Source: Methanimicrococcus sp. OttesenSCG-928-J09 (lineage in GTDB: Archaea > Halobacteriota > Methanosarcinia > Methanosarcinales > Methanosarcinaceae). From it: a DNA stretch of 48,662 bases. Shown piece after piece: positions 18,003-26,482 of the stretch. The stretch is from NCBI GenBank assembly GCA_030266245.1, contig JAJDHP010000005.1, positions 1 to 48,662 of the forward strand, read 5' to 3'. A model generated the notes under the pieces. It made no database searches. It saw only the letters and a program-made list of their open reading frames with translations, and had not been told where the DNA came from. Position 1 is the first letter of the stretch. Each line of letters starts with the position of its first letter. The translations under genes and the position numbers were made by a program.

Positions 18003-18213
18003 ATTCTAAAAAAGTGTGCTGTCGCCTTTTACTAACACCCAAGAATCATATTTTCCGGTAATCCTCAATCTTCTTCGGTTTCCCTCGCAAAAGGCATTTT
18101 TGCACGAGATTATTGTACCGCATCGGGGTTGTCCGAACAATCACTGACCGAGTTCTCCGGATTCTCATGCCGGGACCTATACGATGCGACAAACACAAAA
18201 GACGGGCAAAGGA
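18003..18213 (+). ncRNA. Candidate structured RNA or 5' leader of the amidohydrolase gene
   Basis: A 200-base block with higher GC than its surroundings and no credible open frame. Predicted pairings: CGGTA 18056-18060 with TACCG 18116-18120; AATCT 18067-18071 with AGATT 18107-18111; an inner CTCG/CGAG; and CGCATCG 18119-18125 with CGATGCG 18182-18188. The last encloses two small hairpins (GGTTGT-CCGA-ACAATC and a CCGG/CCGG stem). ACA follows the last stem directly, as in an H/ACA guide RNA. CCTTT near 18025 could close the whole with AAAGG near 18208. It ends 69 bases before the amidohydrolase start. The family is not recognised; all pairings are by eye. Confidence 0.4.
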
Positions 18214-18281
18214 TAAATAATTTGTTTGATGTTTTTGATTATAAAAATCATTTTTCTATTCATTTTTATTTCAGGTGACCT

Positions 18282-19598
18282 ATGTCAGGCTTTGATGATT
18301 CCGATTTTGTAAGACTTCTTGAAATCATAGATCAAACAGAAAAAGAACGGCAGAGTGAAACTGCCGGCAATTTTCCAAAGTCGACATCAATTGACGGATA
18401 CGGCGATTATTCCGGAAATTATGATCGTGTCGTTTCAGGTCTGATTTTCGCCGGCGGCAACGATGACGGTGATGATATTAATGACGGTCCCAACCTTATT
18501 TACGGCAACGTTTACATCGAAGACGGCATCATTCGTGAAATCGAAGAAAGACGCGGCTCTTCTATGAAATCCTTGAATTGGATTGTGCCGCGTTTTGTGA
18601 ACGCACACACGCATATCGGTGACACTTTGATAAAAGACCCGCCGCTGGGTCCCGACGTGACGCCTTACGCTTACAAAAGAGATTTAGATTCTTTGGTCCG
18701 GCCGCCGAACGGTTTAAAACACCAATTCCTTTCCGCTCTGACGCAAGAAGATGCTGTCAGTTCAATGGAATCCGCGATTTGGGATATGTATCAAAGCGGC
18801 ATTTCGGTTTTCGCCGATTTTAGGGAAGGCGGGTTGAACGGTGTTTCCGCTCTGATTGAGGCATCAAAGAATGCGTCTCGGGATATTCATCCTGTTATTT
18901 TCGGGCGCCCGACTTTTCCGCAATCATATGCCGAAAACGGCGGCAGTTCCTCTTCTGATATTTTAACATCTCATTCATTTTTAGATGAATTGAGAGATTT
19001 GCTGGAAACCTCTGATGGTATCGGTGTCAGCGGCGCCAATGATTTGGATGAATATGTTTTGGCTAAAATCGCTGCAAAAACACAGTCAAAACGACGGAAA
19101 CTGGCGATTCATGCCGGTGAAAAAGACCGCAGCGACATCGAATCCGCCCTCTCATTAGATCCTGATTTATTAATTCATATGACACACGCTGAAAATGAAG
19201 ACATTAAAACAGCAGCCGATAATCGGATCCCGATTGCTGTTTGCGTTCGTTCCAATTTAGTGACCGGTGTCGGGCTGCCGCCCATTTTAAATATGCTTGA
19301 AGCCGGCATCCCCGTTTGTATCGGAACAGACAACGTGATGCTGAATTCACCGGATATGTTTGAAGAGCTTCACTTTTTATCCAAAATTTACGGAATATCC
19401 GATGCCGCCCTTTTCAGAATGGCAAATCTGAACGGTGCCGAAGCTTTAGGATGCCGGTTTACAGGATCAATTGAAATCGGAAAAAAAGCCGATATGATGG
19501 TTTTAAACGCCAAATCCCTGAATTTAAAACACGTCAAAAACCCATTGGCAGGATTTGTCAGAAGAGCGGGTGTCAGTGATATATTAGGTCTCGTGTAA
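18282..19598 (+). CDS. Metal-dependent amidohydrolase (deaminase-like)
   Basis: Encodes 438 residues. AGGTGA lies just before the ATG, a strong ribosome-binding site. The amidohydrolase TIM-barrel ligands are all visible: HxH in VNAHTHIGD, His in LAIHAGEKD, His in LLIHMTHAEN and Asp in VCIGTDN. A C-terminal small-domain strand set (GSIEIGKKADMMVLN) is typical of the family. The first 65 residues are acidic and Gly/Asp/Ser-rich before the usual beta-sandwich begins (LIYGNVYIEDGIIREIE). The family hydrolyses or deaminates purines, pyrimidines and related rings. The HAGE and HMTHAE motifs fit the cytosine/adenosine-type deaminase branch, but the substrate cannot be read from the sequence. Confidence 0.85.
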   Translation: MSGFDDSDFVRLLEIIDQTEKERQSETAGNFPKSTSIDGYGDYSGNYDRVVSGLIFAGGNDDGDDINDGPNLIYGNVYIEDGIIREIEERRGSSMKSLNWIVPRFVNAHTHIGDTLIKDPPLGPDVTPYAYKRDLDSLVRPPNGLKHQFLSALTQEDAVSSMESAIWDMYQSGISVFADFREGGLNGVSALIEASKNASRDIHPVIFGRPTFPQSYAENGGSSSSDILTSHSFLDELRDLLETSDGIGVSGANDLDEYVLAKIAAKTQSKRRKLAIHAGEKDRSDIESALSLDPDLLIHMTHAENEDIKTAADNRIPIAVCVRSNLVTGVGLPPILNMLEAGIPVCIGTDNVMLNSPDMFEELHFLSKIYGISDAALFRMANLNGAEALGCRFTGSIEIGKKADMMVLNAKSLNLKHVKNPLAGFVRRAGVSDILGLV

Positions 19599-19782
19599 AA
19601 AATCGTTTCATCGCCTTTCGGGCGATTCACGATTTTTACGGGCGGTGAGAGGGCGGTGTTTGTGAAAATTCGCTGCGCGAATTTTTATGGCTCCGCCTAA
19701 GATTTCATCAGGTGTTTACTTAAAAATTGCTTCGCAATTTTTTACGGCTGCGCCGCTGCAAGCAGGCGTCAGACGCAACCGG

Positions 19783-20142
19783 TTGGAGTCAGGTTTTAGT
19801 TTGCATTTGGAGTCAGGTTTTAGTTTGCATTTGGAGTCAGGTTTTAGTTTGCATTTGGAGTCAGGTTTTAGTTTGCACTTGGTGTCAGGTTTTAGTTTGC
19901 ACTTGGTGTCAGGTTTTAGTTTGCATTTGGAGTCAGGTTTTAGTTTGCATTTGGAGTCAGGTTTTAGTTTGCATTTGGAGTCAGGTTTTAGTTTGCATTT
20001 GGAGTCAGGTTTTAGTTTGCATTTGGAGTCAGGTTTTAGTTTGCACTTGGTGTCAGGTTTTAGTTTGCACTTGGTGTCAGGTTTTAGTTTGCACTTGGTG
20101 TCAGGTTTTAGTTTGCACTTAGTGTCAGGTTTTAGTTTGCAG
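19783..20142. repeat. Array of fifteen 24-bp tandem repeats (part of element copy E3)
   Basis: Fifteen head-to-tail units of TTGGAGTCAGGTTTTAGTTT plus GCAT, with a second version TTGGTGTCAGGTTTTAGTTT plus GCAC. The order of types is A4-B2-A5-B4, where A is GAG and B is GTG (the last unit has TTAGTG). Such blocks indicate expansion by slippage or unequal exchange. There are no spacers, so it is not a CRISPR array. Because 24 is a multiple of three, long open frames run through it in two phases, but no start site supports translation. To the left (19640-19770) are two hairpins, AAAATTCGCTGCGCGAATTT and AAAAATTGCTTCGCAATTTT. Confidence 0.95.
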
Positions 20143-20231
20143 TGGGAGGGTTGTGTTTAAGAAAAATCGCTTCGCGATTTTTGCTGTCGCCGTCGACTGC
20201 TGCCGCGCGCGAACTGCACAATTTTTCAAAA
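20143..20231 (-). repeat. Head of dispersed intergenic element, copy E3
   Basis: Read on the minus strand it begins with AAAAATTGTGCAGTTCGCGC about 125 bases after the stop of the CbiC-like gene. It carries the hairpin AAAAATCGCGAAGCGATTTT also found in copy E2, then CCTCCCACTGCAAACTAAAA, which leads into the 24-bp array. Confidence 0.75.
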
Positions 20232-20355
20232 AAACTCGAAAAACAAAACCCGATTTTTAAAACAATCTCGAAAAACAAATCCCGTTAGTGAAAATAATCT
20301 CAAAAAAACGAAACGACAAGTATTGAATAACTTAAAAAAAGATGAAATGAAGAAG

Positions 20356-21105
20356 TTACAAACCTTCTTCATAAATTTTCATTAATTCGACCAAACATGC
20401 GGCTGCCGTTTCCACGCCGCCTTTTGTTTGCGCCATCGTAATCAGCGGCAATTCAACAGGAATATCTGCCAAATATTCTTTAGATGTCATTTGGGTGTTG
20501 ATTCCGGCAGGGAACCCGAGTACGAGATACGGCATGCTGCCGCGCTCGGCGACACGGCAAACGCTGAGAAGCGCAGGGTCATCTTTGCCGATAACGACAA
20601 TTGAACTCTGGACATCGTCTTTTAATATCATGAATCCTGCCATCGATTTGGAAATGTTGTGTTTTTTCGCAAACTCTTCAGCTTTCGGATGCTCGGCAAC
20701 ACAAATAATCTCAGGAATTTTTAAAACAACTTTTTTTGCAGGCTGATCCGAATCAAAACCGCCGCGCGGCTTATTGACTGCTGCTTTCTCATTCTCTTCC
20801 TGAATTCTTGAAAGAATCGCGGCGCGCATCAGCGGCGTATCCGTATAAATCGTTGATTCGTTTTTTAAAGCCTTCAAACCGGCAGCAACAGGGTGTGTTT
20901 TGAAAATAAGATGACGCTTATAATCAATATCGCCCGAAACCTCTGTACAAACTTTCCGAATTCTGTTTTCGTTCACATTATCATGAATTTCGTTAAATTC
21001 TTCTGTTTTTGGTTCCTTTTTCGGAGTCGGCATCGGAACATGCTGAAGCTGATCATAAATTTCACTGATACTGATTTCGATATCTTTCGGATCTTCGCCG
21101 GACAT
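20356..21105 (-). CDS. CbiC-like (precorrin-8X methylmutase family) protein, divergent
   Basis: Encodes 249 residues; GAGGTG lies 5 bases before the ATG. The C-terminal two thirds resemble cobalt-precorrin-8 methylmutase: HPVAAGLKALKNESTIYTDT, RVAERGSMPYLVLGFPAGIN and the closing TKGGVETAAACLVELM. CbiC moves a methyl group from C-11 to C-12 in cobalamin synthesis, using a catalytic His in an R-x-I-H-type motif. Here the matching segment reads IRKVCTEVSGDIDY, with no His at that point, and about 45 acidic residues precede it. It may therefore be a non-catalytic or altered paralogue. No other cobalamin gene is nearby. Fold assignment fairly sure; activity doubtful. Confidence 0.75.
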   Translation of the reverse strand: MSGEDPKDIEISISEIYDQLQHVPMPTPKKEPKTEEFNEIHDNVNENRIRKVCTEVSGDIDYKRHLIFKTHPVAAGLKALKNESTIYTDTPLMRAAILSRIQEENEKAAVNKPRGGFDSDQPAKKVVLKIPEIICVAEHPKAEEFAKKHNISKSMAGFMILKDDVQSSIVVIGKDDPALLSVCRVAERGSMPYLVLGFPAGINTQMTSKEYLADIPVELPLITMAQTKGGVETAAACLVELMKIYEEGL

Positions 21106-21267
21106 TTTGACACCTCATAATTCGTTTTGAACAAGACTGTAAAAAACAGACTTCAATATAAAATATTGGATAATATTGGTTCCATTAATTAAATGATTTG
21201 TTTTTGAACAAAAAGTAAGGAAAAAAGGCATACTGATTATAAATAACCAACTTCTGACTTTGAATCG

Positions 21268-21311
21268 ATTCTGAACTTATTCTGAACTTATTTTGAACTT
21301 ATTTTGAATAA
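21268..21311. repeat. Four tandem 11-bp repeats in the pst upstream region
   Basis: ATTCTGAACTT occurs twice, then ATTTTGAACTT and ATTTTGAATAA, head to tail with an 11-bp period. It lies about 160 bases beyond the CbiC-like gene start and about 390 bases before pstS. The rest of 21106-21497 is AT-rich and shows no gene. Confidence 0.7.
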
Positions 21312-21497
21312 ATCTTGAATTAGATAGTTGGACTGATTTTGAATTATTGGAACGGGATTAATTTTGAATTAAATCCGCTTGAAAAAATGAATTCATTTTT
21401 TTTATTTTGAACATTCCTATGAAAAAGTTCAATCATTAATATTCGTCAAGAATCGGGTTGTTGGGAGCGTGTATGTCTGCAGAATATGATTCCGCCA

Positions 21498-21539
21498 ATG
21501 ACAATTATGTATATATTTATGACAAATCGGTATATATTA
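21498..21539 (+). promoter_or_regulatory. Two tandem 21-bp repeats, candidate regulatory site of the pst operon
   Basis: ATGACAATTATGTATATATT is followed after 21 bases by ATGACAAATCGGTATATATT. Both contain a TATATATT promoter-like core, so two TATA boxes with identical ATGACAA flanks are spaced two helical turns apart. They lie 160-200 bases before pstS. A role in phosphate-responsive control is inferred from position only. Confidence 0.5.
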
Positions 21540-21640
21540 TCTATATTTTCTATACTATATTGTGAGTAAATATAAATAAGTGCAGATTGTTGTCGAAATT
21601 GTAAGAGATCAAAAATCAATCAGCAAAAATTAAAACAAAA

Positions 21641-21667
21641 ATTGTCCGGTCAATGATCCGGAACAAT
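21641..21667 (+). other. Hairpin in the pstS 5' untranslated region
   Basis: ATTGTCCGG pairs with CCGGAACAAT (one bulged A) around the loop TCAATGAT, ending 34 bases before the pstS ATG. A-rich and T-rich flanks could extend the stem. It could affect translation or mRNA stability. Confidence 0.45.
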
Positions 21668-21701
21668 CAATTTTTGCAATATTCAAACGGAGTAAAACTC
21701 T

Positions 21702-22634
21702 ATGAAAACAATTCAAAATTTAAAAAATATAAAGACAACATTTGTAAAGAAAGAAACAACGAAATCTACAAAACGATTCCCGGCGCAACTTCCGGCACAA
21801 TTAACAGCCTTATTCTTCATTCTTCTGCTCGCCTTTTCCGGTGCGGGATGCCTTGGACAGGACGCAGATGACAAAACACTTGTTCTCAGCGGGTCAACCA
21901 GCGTTCTTCCGCTTGCTCAATCTCTTTCCGAATCCTATATGAAAAATGATACTGAAGCACTCATCAGCGTCAAAGGCGGCGGTTCAGGAACCGGCATCGC
22001 CGAATTAATCGATTCAAGCAACGACATCGCTATGTCTTCCCGAAAAATAAAAGACACTGAAGCTTCAAACGCCGAATCGAAAGGAATTAAACCCATCGAA
22101 TACGAAATCGCAAAAGACGGTATTGCTGTCATTGTCAATCCTGCCAATCCCGTTAATAACCTGACGCTTGAACAAATTCAAAAAATATACAGCGGCGAAA
22201 TCAAAAACTGGAAAGAAGTCGGCGGAGAAGACGCGCAAATCGCAGTCATCGCCAGAGATTCGGCTTCCGGAACACAGGAATTCTTTACAGAAGCCGTGAT
22301 GGGCGATGTCAGTTACAGAAGTGACTTAATTACTCAATCTGCAACAGGCGCCGTCACACAGGAAGTTTCCCGCAATACAAAAGCCATTGGATTTATCGGC
22401 GCCGCTTACCAAGGCAATTCCATTAAAACAGTCGGCATTAAAATCGGCGAAACAACCGTGATGCCCACAGAAGAAAACATATTAAGCGAAACCTACCCGC
22501 TGTCCAGAGGATTGTATTTCTACGCGGACCAGGATGTAAAACAAATCGCAGATGATTTTATCACATTCGTTTTGAGCCCGGAAGGACAGAAAATCGTTCG
22601 CGAAACCGGTTACGCTCCCGTTAAAAACACATGA
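21702..22634 (+). CDS. pstS: Phosphate ABC transporter substrate-binding lipoprotein PstS
   Basis: Encodes 310 residues; GGAG lies 11 bases before the ATG. A long basic n-region (about 33 residues) leads to a hydrophobic core and lipobox SGAGC with Cys50, so the protein is likely tethered outside the membrane. The mature part starts the phosphate-binding fold with LVLSGSTSVLPLAQSLSESY and continues with SVKGGGSGTGIAELI, YSGEIKNWKEVGG and RDSASGTQEFF. The last two carry phosphate-contacting Ser, Arg and Thr residues. It captures phosphate and delivers it to PstCA. First gene of pstSCAB-phoU. Confidence 0.96.
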   Translation: MKTIQNLKNIKTTFVKKETTKSTKRFPAQLPAQLTALFFILLLAFSGAGCLGQDADDKTLVLSGSTSVLPLAQSLSESYMKNDTEALISVKGGGSGTGIAELIDSSNDIAMSSRKIKDTEASNAESKGIKPIEYEIAKDGIAVIVNPANPVNNLTLEQIQKIYSGEIKNWKEVGGEDAQIAVIARDSASGTQEFFTEAVMGDVSYRSDLITQSATGAVTQEVSRNTKAIGFIGAAYQGNSIKTVGIKIGETTVMPTEENILSETYPLSRGLYFYADQDVKQIADDFITFVLSPEGQKIVRETGYAPVKNT

Positions 22635-22771
22635 ATCGGCTGAATGAATTTAAAAATCAGTCAGAACATCTGTAAAAAAATCAGAAAAAACATCTGAAAT
22701 TCGGAATAATAGAAGAATTTTCTAAAAAATTTCTGATAAAAATATCAAGATAAATCTTAAACGGGAAAATT

Positions 22772-23665
22772 ATGACAAATCGTCAGATCAGAGATTTCAA
22801 AGAGAAATCCATGAAATCTCTCTTTTTCATTGGCGGAGTCGGGACTATTTTTGTCCTGATTCTGATTTGTTTATTTTTGTTCACGGAAACGCTGAACTTT
22901 TTTAAAACATACGATTTCATCGAATTCGTTACCGGATTCGAATGGAAACCCGGAACAAATCCGGCGCAATACGGACTTCTGCCCCTGCTGGCAGGAACAT
23001 TGATTGTAACAGGCGGCGCAATTATTTTAGCGGTCCCGATTGGTATTCTCAGCGCGATTTATATTGCTGAATCTTCCGGCCCGAAAACAGCTGAAATATT
23101 AAAATCATCTGTTGAATTTTTAGCAGGAATCCCCTCTGTTGTATTGGGTTTTTTCGGTCTGATTATATTGGTTCCGGCGATTCAATCCGCTTTTGATTTA
23201 ACAACGGGGCAGACAGCGCTGACAGGATCTGTCATTTTAGCGATTATGGCGCTTCCGACAATCATTTCTATTTCCGAAGATGCGATTTCTGCTGTTCCCG
23301 CGCCGCTTAAACAAGGATCTTTTGCGCTCGGGGCGAACCGCTGGCAGACAATATACAAAGTTATCATTCCGGCAGCCTTCTCCGGCATTTCTGCTGCAAT
23401 CATTTTAGGAATCGGCCGGGCGGTCGGAGAAACGATGGCAGTTATGATGGTGACGGGAAACATGGCAATCATTCCGGGTTCTGAACTGTTCCTCTCTTCC
23501 GTTCGAACAATTACCGCGACAATCGCGCTTGAAATGGGAGAAACGGCAAAAGGAACCGAACATTATTACGCCTTATTCGCTGTCGGTGCCGTTCTTTTCA
23601 TATTAACGCTCGGAATAAATCTTGTTGCGGATGCCGTTAAAAAGAAGCAGCGCGCGGGGGTTTAA
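22772..23665 (+). CDS. pstC: Phosphate ABC transporter permease PstC
   Basis: Encodes 297 residues with six predicted membrane helices. The binding-protein-dependent permease loop (EAA motif) is near 180-210: QGSFALGANRWQTIYKVIIP. The preceding AGIPSVVLGFFGLIILVPAI is typical of PstC. The protein forms the membrane channel with PstA. A 137-base spacer separates it from pstS, and pstA begins one base after its stop. The short N-terminus before the first helix (about 18 residues) is normal. Confidence 0.96.
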   Translation: MTNRQIRDFKEKSMKSLFFIGGVGTIFVLILICLFLFTETLNFFKTYDFIEFVTGFEWKPGTNPAQYGLLPLLAGTLIVTGGAIILAVPIGILSAIYIAESSGPKTAEILKSSVEFLAGIPSVVLGFFGLIILVPAIQSAFDLTTGQTALTGSVILAIMALPTIISISEDAISAVPAPLKQGSFALGANRWQTIYKVIIPAAFSGISAAIILGIGRAVGETMAVMMVTGNMAIIPGSELFLSSVRTITATIALEMGETAKGTEHYYALFAVGAVLFILTLGINLVADAVKKKQRAGV

Positions 23666-23666
23666 A

Positions 23667-24659
23667 ATGACATTTGAAAACAAAGATCTCAGCGGCAAAA
23701 GAAACCCCGCTCCAAAAAAAGAATCCCAAAAAACCACATGCCAAAAAAACTCATTTCAAAAAAGCACATGCCAAAAAAATGCATTTCAAAAAACCGCATA
23801 CCGAAAAAGACAGGATTTCTTCCAAAAAGCAGCTTTTCTGGCAATGAAACTCTCCATCATTTCAGTTATATTGATCTTGCTTTTAATTGTCGGTGATATT
23901 TTCATAAAAGGATATTCTGCAATCACTTGGGAATTTCTGACGGAAATGCCGTCAAATCAAATGACAGAAGGCGGAATTCTTCCGTGCATTATCGGAACGG
24001 TTGAATTGGTCGCGCTGTCTCTTCTGGTTGCGGTGCCTCTCGGAATCATCGCGGCAGTTTATTTAACGGAATATGCGGCGGACGGAAAAATCAAAAACTG
24101 CATTGAACAGGCTGTTAATAATTTGGCGGGAACACCGTCCGTTATTTTCGGGCTTTTCGGAATGGCGCTTTTCATTAAATATATCGGTCTTCCGATGTCG
24201 CTGCTGACTGCCTCCCTGACAATGGGACTTCTAATTATGCCGGCCATCATTCGAACGACACAGGAAGCGCTCCTCTCTGTTCCGAAAGAATACAGAGAAG
24301 CGTCACACGCGCTGGGCGTTACCAAATGGGAAACAATTCGCCGGGCCGTTTTGCCGTCGGCGTTTTCCGGAATGATTACGGGAATTATTATCAGTGTCGG
24401 GCGTGCTGCCGGAGAAACGGCGCCGATTTTGTTCACGGGAGCGGTTTATTACTATCCGAGATTGCCTGATTCTGTTTTTTCACCGTTTATGGCACTCTCA
24501 TATCATTTGTATGTCATGGCAACGGAAAGCATGAACATTGAGCTGACAAGGTCGCTTCAGTACGGAACTGCATTTGTTTTGCTGGCAATCGTTTTTGTAA
24601 TGAATTTAGCGGCGGTCGGGGTTCGGAAATATTATAAAATGAAATTTAAACCAAATTAA
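23667..24659 (+). CDS. pstA: Phosphate ABC transporter permease PstA with repeat-bearing N-terminal tail
   Basis: Encodes 330 residues from ATG at 23667, one base after pstC. An upstream in-frame start would overlap pstC and is not used. The permease core has six helices, with NNLAGTPSVIFGLFGMALFI and the EAA loop REASHALGVTKWETIRRAVL. The first 55 residues are an unusual Lys/Gln/Cys-rich cytoplasmic tail of imperfect repeats (KSTCQKNAFQKTAYRK). The DNA underneath is an A-rich repeat of about 30 bp, suggesting recent expansion. The core assignment is secure; the tail has no known role. Confidence 0.95.
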   Translation: MTFENKDLSGKRNPAPKKESQKTTCQKNSFQKSTCQKNAFQKTAYRKRQDFFQKAAFLAMKLSIISVILILLLIVGDIFIKGYSAITWEFLTEMPSNQMTEGGILPCIIGTVELVALSLLVAVPLGIIAAVYLTEYAADGKIKNCIEQAVNNLAGTPSVIFGLFGMALFIKYIGLPMSLLTASLTMGLLIMPAIIRTTQEALLSVPKEYREASHALGVTKWETIRRAVLPSAFSGMITGIIISVGRAAGETAPILFTGAVYYYPRLPDSVFSPFMALSYHLYVMATESMNIELTRSLQYGTAFVLLAIVFVMNLAAVGVRKYYKMKFKPN

Positions 24660-24720
24660 TTAAGCCACATTAAACCAAATTAATTAAACCAAATTAATTA
24701 AGCCAAATTAATAAATCAAA
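24660..24720. repeat. Short AT-rich tandem repeats between pstA and pstB
   Basis: About four copies of a 15-17 bp unit related to CCAAATTAATTAAG. They probably reflect simple-sequence expansion in the spacer; no stem ending in a T-tract is seen, so the operon is likely continuous. Confidence 0.55.
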
Positions 24721-24757
24721 ATAATCATGCTAAAATTAAATCACACGGGAAAATAAA

Positions 24758-25633
24758 ATGAGTACAACACAACTGAAAAATGCTTTTTCATTTGAAAATG
24801 CCGTTAAGCTCGGCGCCGGTACAGACTACGAAAATCGGGCGGAATTTGAAAACGCAATCGGTGTTTATACTGAAGAGAAAAATGAAAACGCGATCCAAAT
24901 TGAAAACTTAAATTTATGGTACGGGAAACACCAGGCTTTGAAAAATATTTCAATGGACATTCCCAAAAATAAAGTTTTTTCATTTATCGGTCCTTCCGGC
25001 TGTGGAAAATCGACTTTCCTCCGGACGATGAATCGGATGAATGATATGATTCAGGATTGCCGAATCGAAGGAAAAATCATCATTGACGACGAAGAAATTT
25101 ACAGCCGGGAAACGGATGTAACGGATTTAAGAAAACGTGTCGGAATGGTATTCCAAAAAGCGAATCCGTTTCCAATGTCAATTTATGAAAACGTTGCTTA
25201 CGGTCCTAAAATCCATGGTGTTTCCAAAAAAGAAATTCCGTCTATTGTTGAAGAATCGCTCAAAGCCGCCGCGCTTTGGGATGAAGTTAAGGATCGGCTG
25301 AAAAGTCCGGCGTTATCGCTCAGCGGCGGTCAGCAGCAAAGACTCTGTATTGCAAGAACGCTGGCAGTAAAGCCAGAAATCATCTTATTTGATGAACCGT
25401 GCAGCGCTCTGGATCCGATTTCAACCGGAAAAATTGAAGAATTGATGACGGAATTAAAGAAAAAATACACCATCATCATCGTCACGCACAATATGCAGCA
25501 AGCGACCAGAATTTCTGATTATACGGCTTTTTTCCTCTCCGGCGAATTGATTGTATCGGGAAAGACGGCACAGATATTTGAAAATCCTCAGGATAAAAGA
25601 ACTGAAGGATACATTACGGGGCGTTTCGGATGA
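24758..25633 (+). CDS. pstB: Phosphate ABC transporter ATP-binding protein PstB
   Basis: Encodes 291 residues. Walker [11 protein letters not shown]-loop [20 protein letters not shown], signature [16 protein letters not shown], Walker [14 protein letters not shown] and the switch His in [10 protein letters not shown] are all intact. [10 protein letters not shown] after the P-loop is the typical PstB motif. About 43 residues precede the domain, longer than usual. It powers phosphate import through PstCA. The stop overlaps the phoU start (ATGA). Confidence 0.97.
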   Translation: MSTTQLKNAFSFENAVKLGAGTDYENRAEFENAIGVYTEEKNENAIQIENLNLWYGKHQALKNISMDIPKNKVFSFIGPSGCGKSTFLRTMNRMNDMIQDCRIEGKIIIDDEEIYSRETDVTDLRKRVGMVFQKANPFPMSIYENVAYGPKIHGVSKKEIPSIVEESLKAAALWDEVKDRLKSPALSLSGGQQQRLCIARTLAVKPEIILFDEPCSALDPISTGKIEELMTELKKKYTIIIVTHNMQQATRISDYTAFFLSGELIVSGKTAQIFENPQDKRTEGYITGRFG

Positions 25634-26337
25634 TGCGTGAAAATTATACGGCGGAATTAGAGCGGATGAGAAACGCTGTTATTCTGATGGGCGAACTCGC
25701 TGTTGAAATGTTTGATTTATGCGCAGACATGTTTGAAAAAGAAAACGCTGCTTCTGTCGGTAAATTAAATATGATGAGAACGCGGCAGGAAGCGATTGAA
25801 AAAGAAATCGAAAAAAATGTGACGACATTAATTACGCTTCAGCAGCCTGTTTCAAAAGAAACGCGCGAGATCATCGGCGCGGTCAGGATTTCAGCGAATT
25901 GGCGTAAAATCGGAAGTCACATTACTGATATCGCGCTGTATTCTGAAACGTGTTCGGCGAATCTGAAATCAGATGAACTGAATTATAATAAACTGATTCA
26001 AATTAAAACGGCTGTATTTGAAATGCTGACCGGCGCTGTCAGCGCTTACAAAATGAGAAAACCTGATGAAGCAATCAAAATCGCTGAAAGGGATGATGAA
26101 ATAGATGATGTTTTAAAAGAGATTCAGGAAAGCTTATCGAATGAATCTGAACGGATTTTAAACAAGTCAACCGGCAATTCAAATGAGTTAAATGATCCAA
26201 ACGGTGTCGTCCCAAGCACTTTCTCACTTTGTTCTTTAATTATTGCCGAACACATTGAAAGAATCGGTGATCATGCTGCTGATATTTGTGAAGAAATCGT
26301 CTATTTGGAAAGATATGAATTTTTGAAATTGAATTAA
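25630..26337 (+). CDS. phoU: PhoU phosphate-signalling regulator
   Basis: Encodes 235 residues, all-helical, with the two three-helix repeats of PhoU. The metal-binding motif of the second repeat is visible as [19 protein letters not shown] near the C-terminus. In the first repeat the matching segment is [16 protein letters not shown], more degenerate. PhoU modulates the Pst transporter and phosphate signalling. A Ser/Asn-rich insertion (about 178-195) lies between helices of the second repeat. The start overlaps pstB by four bases. It is the last gene of the operon. Confidence 0.93.
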   Translation: MMRENYTAELERMRNAVILMGELAVEMFDLCADMFEKENAASVGKLNMMRTRQEAIEKEIEKNVTTLITLQQPVSKETREIIGAVRISANWRKIGSHITDIALYSETCSANLKSDELNYNKLIQIKTAVFEMLTGAVSAYKMRKPDEAIKIAERDDEIDDVLKEIQESLSNESERILNKSTGNSNELNDPNGVVPSTFSLCSLIIAEHIERIGDHAADICEEIVYLERYEFLKLN

Positions 26338-26482
26338 AAACAAAAAAAGAAGCGGAAATGAGATAAATCCGAAAATAAAAGAAAAATTTAATGAAAAAAC
26401 GAAATAATAAAAATAAATAACATTAAATAAAAACGTAATGAAGAAATAAAATGAAAAAAAGAAATAAAATGGAAAATCAGCT

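Noticed and set aside
18003-18213. SRP RNA or tRNA in the GC-richer block
   Set aside because: No SRP helix 8 motif and no T-loop GTTCRANNC consensus could be found, so it is left as an unassigned candidate.
19783-20142. Possible CRISPR array
   Set aside because: Units are contiguous with no unique spacers, and no cas genes are in the window.
19687-20160. 157-codon open frame through the 24-bp array (LESGFSLH repeats)
   Set aside because: The unit length is a multiple of three, so more than one phase is open. There is no ribosome-binding site and the frame crosses hairpins of the intergenic element.
23622-23666. Earlier pstA start overlapping pstC
   Set aside because: The 15 extra residues come from the end of pstC in another frame; ATG 23667 directly follows pstC.
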